A stretch of 64,000 nucleotides of DNA from Lysinibacillus odysseyi 34hs-1 = NBRC 100172 (GCF_001591965.1 NZ_BCVX01000003.1:363906-427905), one strand, 5' to 3'. Shown: positions 50,787 to 57,929, counted from the first letter of the stretch. The notes: generated from the letters alone by a model not told the origin. Numbers and translations: made by a program.

Positions 50787-50814
50787 AAGGCTTGTAAGTG
50801 ATGACAAGCTGTTT

Positions 50815-50848
50815 AAAACGGTGGCATGCGCCACCGTTTTATTTTTTC
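50815..50848 (+). terminator. Strong plus-strand terminator
   Basis: AAAACGGTGGC/GCCACCGTTTT with an ATGC loop followed by ATTTTTTC. No plus-strand gene is seen in front of it, apart from a CTTGT/ACAAG hairpin. Confidence 0.85.
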
Positions 50849-51249
50849 TGTATCAAGTTAACTGACTCATAGTTGTTGATAGTAACTATTTCTTTGTATC
50901 GTCCATCTTCAGAACAGCCATAAATGCTTCTTATAGAATGTCGTAATTTTATAGTATCTAATCATACTTTTGTGATACTTACAAAGCGTTGATACTATAA
51001 GGTTTACGAGTGTTTAAATATCATTTCTATAGGGTTTCGTATCGCATTATATTCACCTCTATTTTCTAATTACGGTGGCATCAAGGTGGGTTTCTTCTAT
51101 TATAAATAAAAACTAGACCAGGTTTATATCGCCTGGTCTTTCGTTATTTATTGATTCGCCTACCGTTCTCAGGATCTCAAGGAATAAAGGAGACAATTGA
51201 AAATAATTCTACATTCTTTTCTGCTTGATTCCTTGTCGTATAAGTGACA

Positions 51250-51278
51250 AAAATAGCCCCCCCATTACGGAGTGGTCT
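51250..51278 (-). terminator. Terminator of the 51283 gene
   Basis: Minus-strand hairpin ACCACTCC/GGGGGGGC-type around GTAATG, then ATTTTTG. It resembles the terminator at 51882-51911. Confidence 0.75.
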
Positions 51279-51282
51279 TCTT

Positions 51283-51681
51283 TTATATTTTTTTATTTTC
51301 TATTATAGTTTTTAAAACTGTTGTGCCTACACCTAATGCTATAGCACCAACAACACCCAAAATTTGTTTATTATACGTTCTTTCGTTTTCTTCTCTATCA
51401 GCTTGATAAACGCGCTGGTTCGCTTTTTCTTCCCTCATTCTATTTAGTATATCTTCTCTTTGTTTGTATAACTCAGATTTTTCCTCAAAAGATTCACTCT
51501 CCTGAATTTCTTTATTTACAGAATTAAGTGCATCTTTCAGATTACTCATATATTCCGATGTTGAAGTAGTATCATTCTCAGTAACTTTTTCGCTATTCGA
51601 ATTACGTAATATCTCTTTTGCTACTTCACTAATATTTCTCGTTGCATCTTCAAGATTGTTTTTATAATTGTTATTATTCAT
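51283..51681 (-). CDS. Prophage coiled-coil protein with C-terminal membrane anchor
   Basis: 132 residues. An Asn/Ser/Glu-rich N-terminus is followed by a charged helical coiled-coil stretch (about 50-104, NSVNKEIQESESFEEKSEL, REDILNRMREEKANQR) and one C-terminal hydrophobic segment (about 107-124, ILGVVGAIALGVGTTVL) before a short basic end: a tail-anchored topology. No family recognised. Its place between the lysis genes and the presumed attachment site suits a lysogenic-conversion or superinfection-exclusion gene, by analogy only. Confidence 0.6.
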   Translation of the reverse strand: MNNNNYKNNLEDATRNISEVAKEILRNSNSEKVTENDTTSTSEYMSNLKDALNSVNKEIQESESFEEKSELYKQREDILNRMREEKANQRVYQADREENERTYNKQILGVVGAIALGVGTTVLKTIIENKKI

Positions 51682-51881
51682 AGTAAAATCACCTCACAAT
51701 AAAATTTGTTATAAGTATATTATACACTTATGCTTCTAAATTAAGGTATTTATGTTACAATTCTGGTGAGCAATCAATTAGGTACAACATCCGGCATGGA
51801 GATGGCCATTTTAATATGATCAACTCTGCAGCATTGATCCAATGTTTTTCGTCATACGAATTACAATTGCTGAAAATAGAA

Positions 51882-51911
51882 AAAATTAAGACCACCCATT
51901 ATGGAGTGGTC
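51882..51911 (-). terminator. Terminator of the 51923 gene
   Basis: Hairpin GACCACCC-ATTATG-GAGTGGTC (51890-51911), then TTAATTTTTTC on the minus strand. Confidence 0.85.
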
Positions 51912-51922
51912 TTTTCATTGTT

Positions 51923-52654
51923 TTATTTCTTATATTTTTTCTGTTGCATAAGAAAAGAGGTTTTAGGGATCATTAATTCAATATCTAATGGCCTTGTGTG
52001 GTAATCAACTTCTTTTATTTCAGGTGAGGTACCAATTAGAAGAGTGTAATCTGACAACATAGAATTATAGAGTTCATTATATAGGCGTTGATTATTTTCA
52101 CATTCTCTATGAAGACTAATTAACCAGCTACCTTCATATTTATTAAAATTCGCTATATTAACTGTAGTAAATTCAGTTTTATATCGCTCAAATTCTTCTC
52201 TAGTCCACAATTTTTCAATATTTTCAAAATGAGCATTCAATAAAGATTCTGGTTCATGAAGCCCCCAATTTCTTGCTTCATTAGCTCTAGATAAATTCTT
52301 CCAAATGAGCTCAGATAGTTCCCCTAAGTCTTTTTTCACCTCAATATTTCTTTTCACTAATTGCTTTCTAAATTTGTAATAAGATAATGAATCTGATTGC
52401 AAATCACCAAATAAATTTAATAATTTGTTAGAAACTCTTTGAATCTTATCATTGAATTCTTCATATATTTCAGAATCAATTGGTGTTTTTGGTTTATTTT
52501 CTAAATCCAGCTCTTGAATTTTTTCACCTAGCTGTTCAACATATAAATTGTATTTTTTTAAACTCCTGTAAGTTCCTATAATTAAAAATCTTAAATAGAT
52601 CGCAAAGTCACTTCTACTAGTAATAATAAATTTTTTAAAATTTTGTTGATCCAT
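51923..52654 (-). CDS. HEPN-like protein of the prophage
   Basis: 243 residues, mainly helical, no membrane segment apart from a mildly hydrophobic YLRFLIIGTYR stretch near residue 20. The central segment NEARNWGLHEPESLL (about 125-139) contains Arg128-x4-His133, the R-x4-6-H signature of HEPN ribonuclease domains, in a helix-helix context resembling the Cthe_2314-like HEPN group. HEPN proteins are often RNases in toxin-antitoxin and antiviral systems. The assignment rests on one motif and predicted helicity. No antitoxin partner is adjacent. It has its own terminator and sits in the accessory zone of the prophage. Confidence 0.6.
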   Translation of the reverse strand: MDQQNFKKFIITSRSDFAIYLRFLIIGTYRSLKKYNLYVEQLGEKIQELDLENKPKTPIDSEIYEEFNDKIQRVSNKLLNLFGDLQSDSLSYYKFRKQLVKRNIEVKKDLGELSELIWKNLSRANEARNWGLHEPESLLNAHFENIEKLWTREEFERYKTEFTTVNIANFNKYEGSWLISLHRECENNQRLYNELYNSMLSDYTLLIGTSPEIKEVDYHTRPLDIELMIPKTSFLMQQKKYKK

Positions 52655-52853
52655 TGGTACCCCTCATTTTCTTTTGCTATTTATACATATCTTATCAAAA
52701 ACAAGTTTATAGTTATATTTTATTTATTTTACCATAATATCTAAATCCATACTCCATTTTATCGTTCAATTGATTTTTCCTTTGTTTTATCCTTTTTGAT
52801 ATAAAATTGTACTAAAATTTTTATGCCTTTTCTACTCATTACTGTTCCACTAC

Positions 52854-53738
52854 CTACCATTCTAACCAGTTTTTCAAAATATCAGGTCTTTTATTTTTTA
52901 ATTGCGGAAGGCTATCACGTTCACCTAGCCAATCATAGAAAGGTACTGGACGCTCTTTATGCTGTTCGTCCTCCACAGTTATAGAATCAGCAGGACGTTT
53001 CAGACGCTCTATAGCTTTTCCATAAGCGCCTACGAATATCGCTCGTAATGTACCCGTAACCGTTAATGTACCGTTTGCAATATCCCGAGCAATATTGACA
53101 ATGACATCCTTTGCTTGATGGAAAGCCGAAGCATTATCAATTTGAGATGCCAATACAATTTTGTGTAGCTCATCTTTGAGTTGATCTGCTAATGGTAATG
53201 AGTGTAGGAAATCGTAAAGCATCGTTTGCCATTCGTTCATGTATTCTTTAGCTGCTTTCTTTTCATCGTGAGCGTTATTATATATTTCCTGTAAAGAGCT
53301 TGTTTTTAAAAGACTAAAAGAGCTAAATGATTGATTCTCTGTGGAAGGCTTACAATCGTTGTCGTTATTGACTTCGCAAGCTGTCTCCCGTTGTATCAAA
53401 GTCGATGTGTCATCATAAGGTAAAAGCTTATAAATGCTCGCTCCTTTGATACCGTTCATCTTTGTTTGCTTCACTTTTTCGATGATGTTCAGCTCAGTTA
53501 GCTTCTTAATCGCGCGCATTACTGTGCTACGAGATGTGCCTGTTGCTTCTGCGATTGTTTCAGCTTTCAGATGACTGGCGCCTGGATAAGCGAGTGATCG
53601 AGAAGCAAGTGCAAAAACGATAGCTCGCTCAGATTCCGTTAAGCTGTAATAATGCTGCTGGATATGCTGCTCAACTGCAGCGTCCATGTCATCCACAGTT
53701 TCAAATGTTGCGTATGCTGCCAAGTATTCGAATGCCAT
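52854..53738 (-). CDS. Winged-helix DNA-binding protein (regulator or replication-type)
   Basis: 294 residues. An N-terminal helical region is followed by a winged helix at about 50-105 (LKAETIAEATGTSRSTVMRAIKKLTELNIIEKVK), a polar linker rich in Ser and Asn, then a helical C-terminal domain (about 165-250). The arrangement resembles Gram-positive plasmid or prophage regulators and replication-initiation helpers. The start at 53736-53738 has GGAGGTG 6 bases upstream. It faces an XRE regulator across 200 bases of AT-rich repeats, which it may bind. I cannot separate a repressor from a replication role. Confidence 0.7.
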   Translation of the reverse strand: MAFEYLAAYATFETVDDMDAAVEQHIQQHYYSLTESERAIVFALASRSLAYPGASHLKAETIAEATGTSRSTVMRAIKKLTELNIIEKVKQTKMNGIKGASIYKLLPYDDTSTLIQRETACEVNNDNDCKPSTENQSFSSFSLLKTSSLQEIYNNAHDEKKAAKEYMNEWQTMLYDFLHSLPLADQLKDELHKIVLASQIDNASAFHQAKDVIVNIARDIANGTLTVTGTLRAIFVGAYGKAIERLKRPADSITVEDEQHKERPVPFYDWLGERDSLPQLKNKRPDILKNWLEW

Positions 53739-53800
53739 TTGTTTCACCTCCATTCCATGCAACCAAATTTCCTAATTCGTCATTTTTATTTACCAATTAG

Positions 53801-53880
53801 AAATTTAATTACTCTATAGATAATTTAATTACTTTCATAATAAATTACTCTATTCGTAACGTCAATTACTAATTGCGTAA
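53801..53880. repeat. AATTACT repeats in a divergent promoter region
   Basis: AATTACT occurs at 53807, 53827, 53843 and 53864 (spacings 20, 16 and 21), all in the same direction, three of them preceded by A/T-rich TTTA or TAA. CTAATTCG boxes flank the stretch at 53772 and 53910. They look like operators or iterons for one of the two HTH proteins that diverge from here. Confidence 0.65.
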
Positions 53881-53936
53881 TTTTATTTATTCATTTATAA
53901 TTAAATTAACTAATTCGGATGGAAGTAGGTGTGGGA

Positions 53937-54158
53937 ATGTATTTAAAATCAAGGGTTAAGGTACTTTTAGCAGAACGTGATATGAGCCAAAAAGATTTAG
54001 CTGAAAAAACTGGGCTTACCACACGATTAATAAGCGAAATTGTAAATAACAAAGTGAAAATGTATCCGAAGGAAGCTATGGAGAAAATCATGGTGGCTTT
54101 AGAGGTAAAAGACGTTGGAGAATTATTCACTACAGTAGAGGAAGCAGACGACAAATAA
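53937..54158 (+). CDS. Small XRE (Cro/C1) family regulator
   Basis: 73 residues: a single helix-turn-helix XRE domain, SRVKVLLAERDMSQKDLAEKTGLTTRLISEIVNN, with a short acidic tail. The start at 53937 is chosen from the position of the domain and an AGGTG just upstream; an ATG at 53919 has no ribosome site. Prophage Cro-like or moron regulator, divergent from the larger winged-helix gene. It may also control the lipoprotein gene 73 bases downstream. Confidence 0.82.
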   Translation: MYLKSRVKVLLAERDMSQKDLAEKTGLTTRLISEIVNNKVKMYPKEAMEKIMVALEVKDVGELFTTVEEADDK

Positions 54159-54231
54159 GGGTTGTCTGTTTTTTATTGTGTACTTTTGCTGTGTATTTTC
54201 CTAAAATGGAAAACATAAGGGAGGTTATACA

Positions 54232-54807
54232 ATGAAGAAGTTATTTTACATCGGTGCATTATCGGCCCTGTTGTTAGCTGCATGTGGGGATGAAGAGGAT
54301 GCTGCCCCTAAAGAGGACACGCCAGTTCAAGAAACGGAAGAAACAACTGCATTAACTGTTGATGAAAAAGAACTGCAGAATTATGCTAGTAACATTACAG
54401 GTGGCACTTTTTTAAAGAGCGTAGCTTTAACGGATAACTATAGCGTTATCGATTTTTATAGCACTTACGAGGAATATAAACAAGATAATCAAGAAAGCCT
54501 AATTACTGAAGAAGACTATAAGGGTTATTTTGATACTTCAGAGTCCATTGAAAAAATCCTTGTTATAGAGAATGTGCGCTTACTACGTCAATTCCCTGGG
54601 CTTGCAGGAGCTAAAATGACATTGCCTTTTGAAGGGAAAACATACTCCATTAACCTTGACCGAAAGTCCCTGAATGACTATCTAGGATTTAAAGTTGAGG
54701 ATTTAAAAACCGAAGATGATTCATGGACTACTAAATTTGTTAACCCAATCGGTTATGATGAACAGAAGAGAAAAGAGCTTATGGAGAAGTTTGGAACAGT
54801 AAATTAA
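54232..54807 (+). CDS. Prophage-borne lipoprotein
   Basis: 191 residues. A lipoprotein signal with lipobox LLAAC (cysteine at 18) is followed by an acidic Glu/Thr-rich linker (19-45) and a folded domain without recognised family. GGGAGG lies 7 bases before the ATG. In siphovirus prophages, small lipoproteins in this zone can block superinfection at the cell surface (TP-J34 Ltp type); nothing here proves that role. Same strand as the XRE gene and followed by a strong terminator. Confidence 0.75.
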   Translation: MKKLFYIGALSALLLAACGDEEDAAPKEDTPVQETEETTALTVDEKELQNYASNITGGTFLKSVALTDNYSVIDFYSTYEEYKQDNQESLITEEDYKGYFDTSESIEKILVIENVRLLRQFPGLAGAKMTLPFEGKTYSINLDRKSLNDYLGFKVEDLKTEDDSWTTKFVNPIGYDEQKRKELMEKFGTVN

Positions 54808-54820
54808 TACACAAAAGACT

Positions 54821-54855
54821 AGCCCTCCACAATTAATCTGTGGAAGGCTTTTTTT
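54821..54855 (+). terminator. Terminator of the lipoprotein gene
   Basis: AGCCCTCCACA/TGTGGAAGGCT hairpin followed by TTTTTTT. Member of a family of nearly identical hairpins in this prophage. Confidence 0.92.
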
Positions 54856-55222
54856 ATCGCATATCATCCGGCGTCCTATAAGGCATCCCCAGCAGCCGCT
54901 TCATTTCCTCCATGCACCAGTTCCGCAACGCAACATTTGAATATGTATAACGATGGATTTCCCCTCTTACCAGCACAGAGTATTCCGTAAACATCCCATC
55001 ATTAGTACTGGAGTCGATCTTGCATCCATCTTTGGAGAGGTCCTTTTTAACTTTGACTATATCAGAAAATACCTCTTGGGCTTTTTCTTCATACCACTCT
55101 TCCATAACCGGTGCCATTTTTAAGCCGGTCAATCTCACCTTGTCATATTCCAAAGTTTTAAGCGTCAGTTCCAAAATGATTAGATTATGTACAATAGATT
55201 TCAACTCAAAGATATGCCTCAC
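54854..55222 (-). CDS. Hypothetical prophage protein, GTG start
   Basis: 122 residues, soluble alpha/beta by composition, with no known motif; the C-terminus contains IHRYTYSNVALRNWCMEEMKRLL. The start is GTG (55220-55222) with GGAGG exactly 7 bases upstream; the longer ATG-started frame would begin beyond the terminator of the neighbouring gene, which makes it untenable. Probably paired with the small gene at 55335. Confidence 0.6.
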   Translation of the reverse strand: MRHIFELKSIVHNLIILELTLKTLEYDKVRLTGLKMAPVMEEWYEEKAQEVFSDIVKVKKDLSKDGCKIDSSTNDGMFTEYSVLVRGEIHRYTYSNVALRNWCMEEMKRLLGMPYRTPDDMR

Positions 55223-55290
55223 AGGACCGCCTCCAACAATTTCCTCATACCTTAAATATAGAACGGACGTTCCTGTATTACAATAGAATA

Positions 55291-55327
55291 AATAAAAAAA
55301 ACCCTCCACATTTACTTTGTGGAAGGT
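55291..55327 (-). terminator. Terminator of the 55335 gene
   Basis: CCTTCCACA/TGTGGAGGG hairpin, then TTTTTTTTATT on the minus strand. Confidence 0.9.
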
Positions 55328-55334
55328 TGTCTTT

Positions 55335-55529
55335 TTACGCTTTCTCTTTTTGTCTGTGTAAAATCTGTACAGCATCATACCCATATTGTTTCTTTATCTC
55401 CCCTAGTATTTCTTCGTCTGTCATCGGTATATAATCGCCTTTAGTGAAAAACAATGCTGCATTCCCTTCAACATCATATCCGTCTACCCTAAATATAAAA
55501 TTCACTAATACAATACTTTTTTCATACAC
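55335..55529 (-). CDS. Small prophage protein, GTG start
   Basis: 64 residues beginning MYEKSIVLVNFIFRVDGYDVEG when started at the GTG (55527-55529), which has GGAGG 8 bases upstream. A beta-type N-terminal half is followed by a helical KQYGYDAVQILHRQKEKA end. No family recognised. Confidence 0.55.
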   Translation of the reverse strand: MYEKSIVLVNFIFRVDGYDVEGNAALFFTKGDYIPMTDEEILGEIKKQYGYDAVQILHRQKEKA

Positions 55530-55653
55530 GTTATCTCCCTCCTTTAGGTACATATTTCTATACCGAGAACAAAAACGCCTGCTTAATGGTCTAAAATTTA
55601 AATTTGGACACAAAAAATAATTGTAAATTACATGGTAATATTGGTAAAAAATG

Positions 55654-55682
55654 TTGACATTATATATACATTGGTATATAAT
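55654..55682 (+). promoter_or_regulatory. Consensus SigA promoter with embedded operator
   Basis: Perfect TTGACA (55654-55659), 17-base spacer, perfect TATAAT (55677-55682). An inverted repeat ATTATATA/TATATAAT (55659-55666 and 55675-55682) covers the spacer and the -10, so a repressor could block it. Confidence 0.92.
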
Positions 55683-55710
55683 TAAAGTATAGAAAGGAGG
55701 TGAACAGGAA

Positions 55711-55860
55711 GTGGACTTTGATAAGATTTTAGCTTATCTTCTCTCAATCTCAGGTATTCTGAGTGGTTTCACTGCCGCATGGAAGAATATCCATGACATG
55801 AGGAAAGGGAAGAATAAGAAAAAGCGACGCACTCCCGGAAAGAAGAAACGTCGCAAGTAA
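55711..55860 (+). CDS. 49-residue membrane peptide with Lys/Arg tail
   Basis: GTG start with AAAGGAGGTGA 10 bases upstream. Residues 5-24 are hydrophobic (KILAYLLSISGILSGFTAAW); from residue 31 the tail is almost solid basic (KGKNKKKRRTPGKKKRRK). The layout recalls small holin-like or type I toxin peptides, but no sequence family is recognised. Its TAA shares a base with the next ATG (TAATG). Opposite in direction to the surrounding lysis and tail genes and driven by a consensus promoter. Confidence 0.7.
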   Translation: MDFDKILAYLLSISGILSGFTAAWKNIHDMRKGKNKKKRRTPGKKKRRK

Positions 55861-56114
55861 TGGAAATGGAGGAGGGTAATACCTCCTTCATCTTCAACTT
55901 AATCTTATCATATAAAATCTTTACAGTCCATTTTGTCAATATGAAAAACTTATTAAACTTAATCTATGTTGTCGCAAGTGTTTACGTATTAGCGGTTGTT
56001 GTCAATTGGAAAGAGCCTGAAGCCTTTGATTACTCAATCATCGGTATATATGTAATCATTATAGCTCTTGCCATCTTCAACATTACAATGTATTTCAGGA
56101 AGAAAAGGACTTGA
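55860..56114 (+). CDS. Two-span small membrane protein
   Basis: 84 residues with two hydrophobic segments (about 31-48, LNLIYVVASVYVLAVVV, and 59-77, IIGIYVIIIALAIFNITMY) and an RKKRT end. The start overlaps the stop of the 49-residue peptide, suggesting coupling; an internal ATG at about 55941 would give the two spans only. No family recognised. Confidence 0.6.
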   Translation: MEMEEGNTSFIFNLILSYKIFTVHFVNMKNLLNLIYVVASVYVLAVVVNWKEPEAFDYSIIGIYVIIIALAIFNITMYFRKKRT

Positions 56115-56118
56115 TAAT

Positions 56119-56313
56119 ATGACTGAACAAAAAACATCTGAAGCTCAAAAACGAGCTACACAGGCATACCGAGAAAAAAACCGTGAGAAAGTGCGCAAAC
56201 AATCCAGCAAAAGCGCGACCAAATCGTATATCAATAATTATTGTGATTTAGATGATTTGAATGAAATAAAGCAATGGATTGCAGCACGCGAGAAAGAATT
56301 ACACGGTGAATAA
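56119..56313 (+). CDS. Small charged prophage protein
   Basis: 64 residues, highly charged helical N-terminal half (QKRATQAYREKNREKVRKQ) and a segment TKSYINNYCDLDDLNEIKQWI resembling small proteins common on Firmicutes mobile elements, possibly ribbon-helix-helix-like DNA binders. The start at 56119 has AAAGGA 9 bases upstream. Last gene of the plus-strand unit, followed by a terminator. It is a candidate for autoregulating the promoter at 55654, by inference. Confidence 0.65.
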   Translation: MTEQKTSEAQKRATQAYREKNREKVRKQSSKSATKSYINNYCDLDDLNEIKQWIAAREKELHGE

Positions 56314-56319
56314 ACGCAA

Positions 56320-56364
56320 AAAGCCCGCTACCTATTTTGTTAAGGTAACGGGCTTCATTTTATT
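56320..56364 (+). terminator. Terminator shared by the micro-operon and the endolysin gene
   Basis: AAGCCCGCTACCT/AGGTAACGGGCTT hairpin followed by CATTTTATTT; the A-rich 5' flank makes it usable from the minus strand too. Confidence 0.88.
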
Positions 56365-57031
56365 TATTACGGCGTTGATTAATGGTAATGTACAGACCCA
56401 GCAAACGGTCAGATGTCATTGTACCATTCTGTAAATCCTTCAAATGTGAGGGTTGAATAATCCCCTCTTTAACAGCCGTAGCAATAAAGTTTTCTGTTTC
56501 TGTACGCATTGCCGGTGAACCCGGATTCCATGTTTGTGGCATCTTGATTTCCTCCTTTTTAGGTTTGTCTTCCACAATTAATTGCACTTTTAATTTACTG
56601 TTTGATGGGACAACGACCTGTCCTTCTAACTTATATCCCTTTGGCATTGTCCAATTCGATTTAACTTCAAAGTGTGGACGGTCCATATTGTTCTTCCAGT
56701 CGCCACCCCATGTAATACCTAATTTCCGTGCTATGGCTCCAACCTTTGTTAGTACCAGAACATCATAAAGCACTGACGGACTGCTACAAGCAATGTCCCA
56801 AGCTAAACGGCTGCTATGATTACTATTAAGTGTCCAGGTAACAATAAGACCGGGACGTGTCCGGCCCTGCGCATACAAATACTTTTGGCGGTCTGGACTG
56901 CGGTAAGTTTCGGTGATAAAAATGTTTCGAATGCCCGCTTTGTAGCACTCCTGGAAGAGCAACCGACAGGCTGTCTGCGCATTAGATTTAAGCTCGGCCA
57001 GGTCCCGGCATGTTTGTGTAATGTTTACCAT
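56360..57031 (-). CDS. Endolysin, peptidase M15 (VanY/CwlK type)
   Basis: 223 residues. M15 peptidase domain at about 1-135 with zinc ligands His72 and Asp79 (NSNHSSRLAWDIA) and His120 (DRPHFEV). A linker then leads to a C-terminal part (about 168-223) containing MRTETENFIATAVKEGIIQ and DRLLGLYITI, which has the look of a half SLH-type cell-wall-binding unit. Cleaves stem-peptide bonds of peptidoglycan at phage release. Its start overlaps the holin gene by 7 bases. Confidence 0.92.
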   Translation of the reverse strand: MVNITQTCRDLAELKSNAQTACRLLFQECYKAGIRNIFITETYRSPDRQKYLYAQGRTRPGLIVTWTLNSNHSSRLAWDIACSSPSVLYDVLVLTKVGAIARKLGITWGGDWKNNMDRPHFEVKSNWTMPKGYKLEGQVVVPSNSKLKVQLIVEDKPKKEEIKMPQTWNPGSPAMRTETENFIATAVKEGIIQPSHLKDLQNGTMTSDRLLGLYITINQRRNK

Positions 57032-57291
57032 TTGCTATCATCCTTTGAGATTTTAGTCAGGTCAAACAACCCACATGCTGACAGCCCCGCTACAGCTCCT
57101 GCAACAACCATCGTGTAATAGTCGTACTCGCTAAACGGTGTAACAATAATGGCCACAAAAATACCGACTACAATAGATGTAATCGGCAAATAGCGTGTAG
57201 GTAAATTCGTTGTGCGTTTGACTACCTCAATAGCTGCAGCAACAAAGATTGCGATTGATGCAGCGATGACTAATAAAAATGTTAAATCCAT
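57025..57291 (-). CDS. Holin
   Basis: 88 residues: two to three hydrophobic segments (about 4-22, 36-52, 62-78) and a charged C-terminus, resembling the A118-type and related Gram-positive phage holins. Located directly in front of the endolysin with overlapping ends. GGAGGGG lies 7 bases before the ATG. Confidence 0.87.
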   Translation of the reverse strand: MDLTFLLVIAASIAIFVAAAIEVVKRTTNLPTRYLPITSIVVGIFVAIIVTPFSEYDYYTMVVAGAVAGLSACGLFDLTKISKDDSKW

Positions 57292-57304
57292 AATGGATCC
57301 CCTC

Positions 57305-57691
57305 CTATTTAGTAAAGAAATACTGAATCAGGTAATATACAGCGCCGCCAGATGATAATAACGCTAGCAAGCCCCCGCTGATCTTTAAAAAAACTGTAGA
57401 CAGCGTATTCCATTTGAGCATCTTCAATTCATGGTCCTGGGAAGAACGACTCCCTTGAAAACCTAAAGCACTTTGGACTAATTCAAATAGCTTATCCGTT
57501 TGACTACGCATAACTTCGCGGGTTTCTCGGCTATCCTTTAAAATCGTATTTTCCAACGTAATGGACTGTTGCTTAATTTCCTGAACCTGTTCATTTAAAT
57601 ATTCAATTTCTTTTTCTGCTCCAGTTAATCGATCTTCATGATTCTTTACTGTTTCAAACATAGATGCCCCACTTCCTTCTTGGTTTTGCAT
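57305..57691 (-). CDS. XhlA-type haemolysin/holin-associated protein
   Basis: 128 residues. A coiled coil at about 15-55 (NHEDRLTGAEKEIEYLNEQVQEI) and one C-terminal membrane span (about 105-124) match the XhlA/BhlA arrangement of PBSX-like phages, in which it works with the holin. The start is the second ATG (57689-57691), with GGGGG 7 bases upstream. Confidence 0.85.
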   Translation of the reverse strand: MQNQEGSGASMFETVKNHEDRLTGAEKEIEYLNEQVQEIKQQSITLENTILKDSRETREVMRSQTDKLFELVQSALGFQGSRSSQDHELKMLKWNTLSTVFLKISGGLLALLSSGGAVYYLIQYFFTK

Positions 57692-57720
57692 CCTCATTCC
57701 CCCAATCTTTTGGCAATATA

Positions 57721-57751
57721 AAAGCCCTCCACAGATAATTGTGGAAGGCTA
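57721..57751 (-). terminator. Terminator of the 57756 gene
   Basis: AGCCTTCCACA/TGTGGAGGGCT hairpin with TTTATATT after it on the minus strand; same family as those at 54821 and 55291. Confidence 0.85.
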
Positions 57752-57755
57752 AAAT

Positions 57756-57929
57756 TTAAACTTCTGATACAGCGTTTATTCTAAAGTTCGGATGACCTAA
57801 ATATTGCTTTACCATTGGGATAAACACTCTATCTATTTCAGAATCAGGCATATCCTCGTCGAATGGGTAATCGACAATATAAGTTTCATCTCTATGTGTT
57901 TGAAGATTTCTGTACTCTACTTTCACCAT
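57756..57929 (-). CDS. Small acidic prophage protein
   Basis: 57 residues, MVKVEYRNLQTHRDETYIVDYPF and onward, beta-rich and acidic; no family recognised. The start at 57927-57929 has AAGGGGGAG 6 bases upstream. Its own terminator follows; a similar small gene with a similar hairpin lies at 58602. Confidence 0.6.
   Translation of the reverse strand: MVKVEYRNLQTHRDETYIVDYPFDEDMPDSEIDRVFIPMVKQYLGHPNFRINAVSEV

Larger units (their letters stand above)
50156..51282. other. Host/prophage junction region without genes
   Basis: 1.1 kb, AT-rich from 50200 to 50600. It then contains a degenerate terminator-like element (50605-50629), a GGACATAG/CTATGTCC hairpin (50692-50735), a 38-bp perfect palindrome (50749-50786) and a plus-strand terminator (50815-50848). 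No gene of credible length or ribosome site was found. The prophage attachment site probably lies here, but I cannot define it without the other end of the prophage. Confidence 0.6.
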
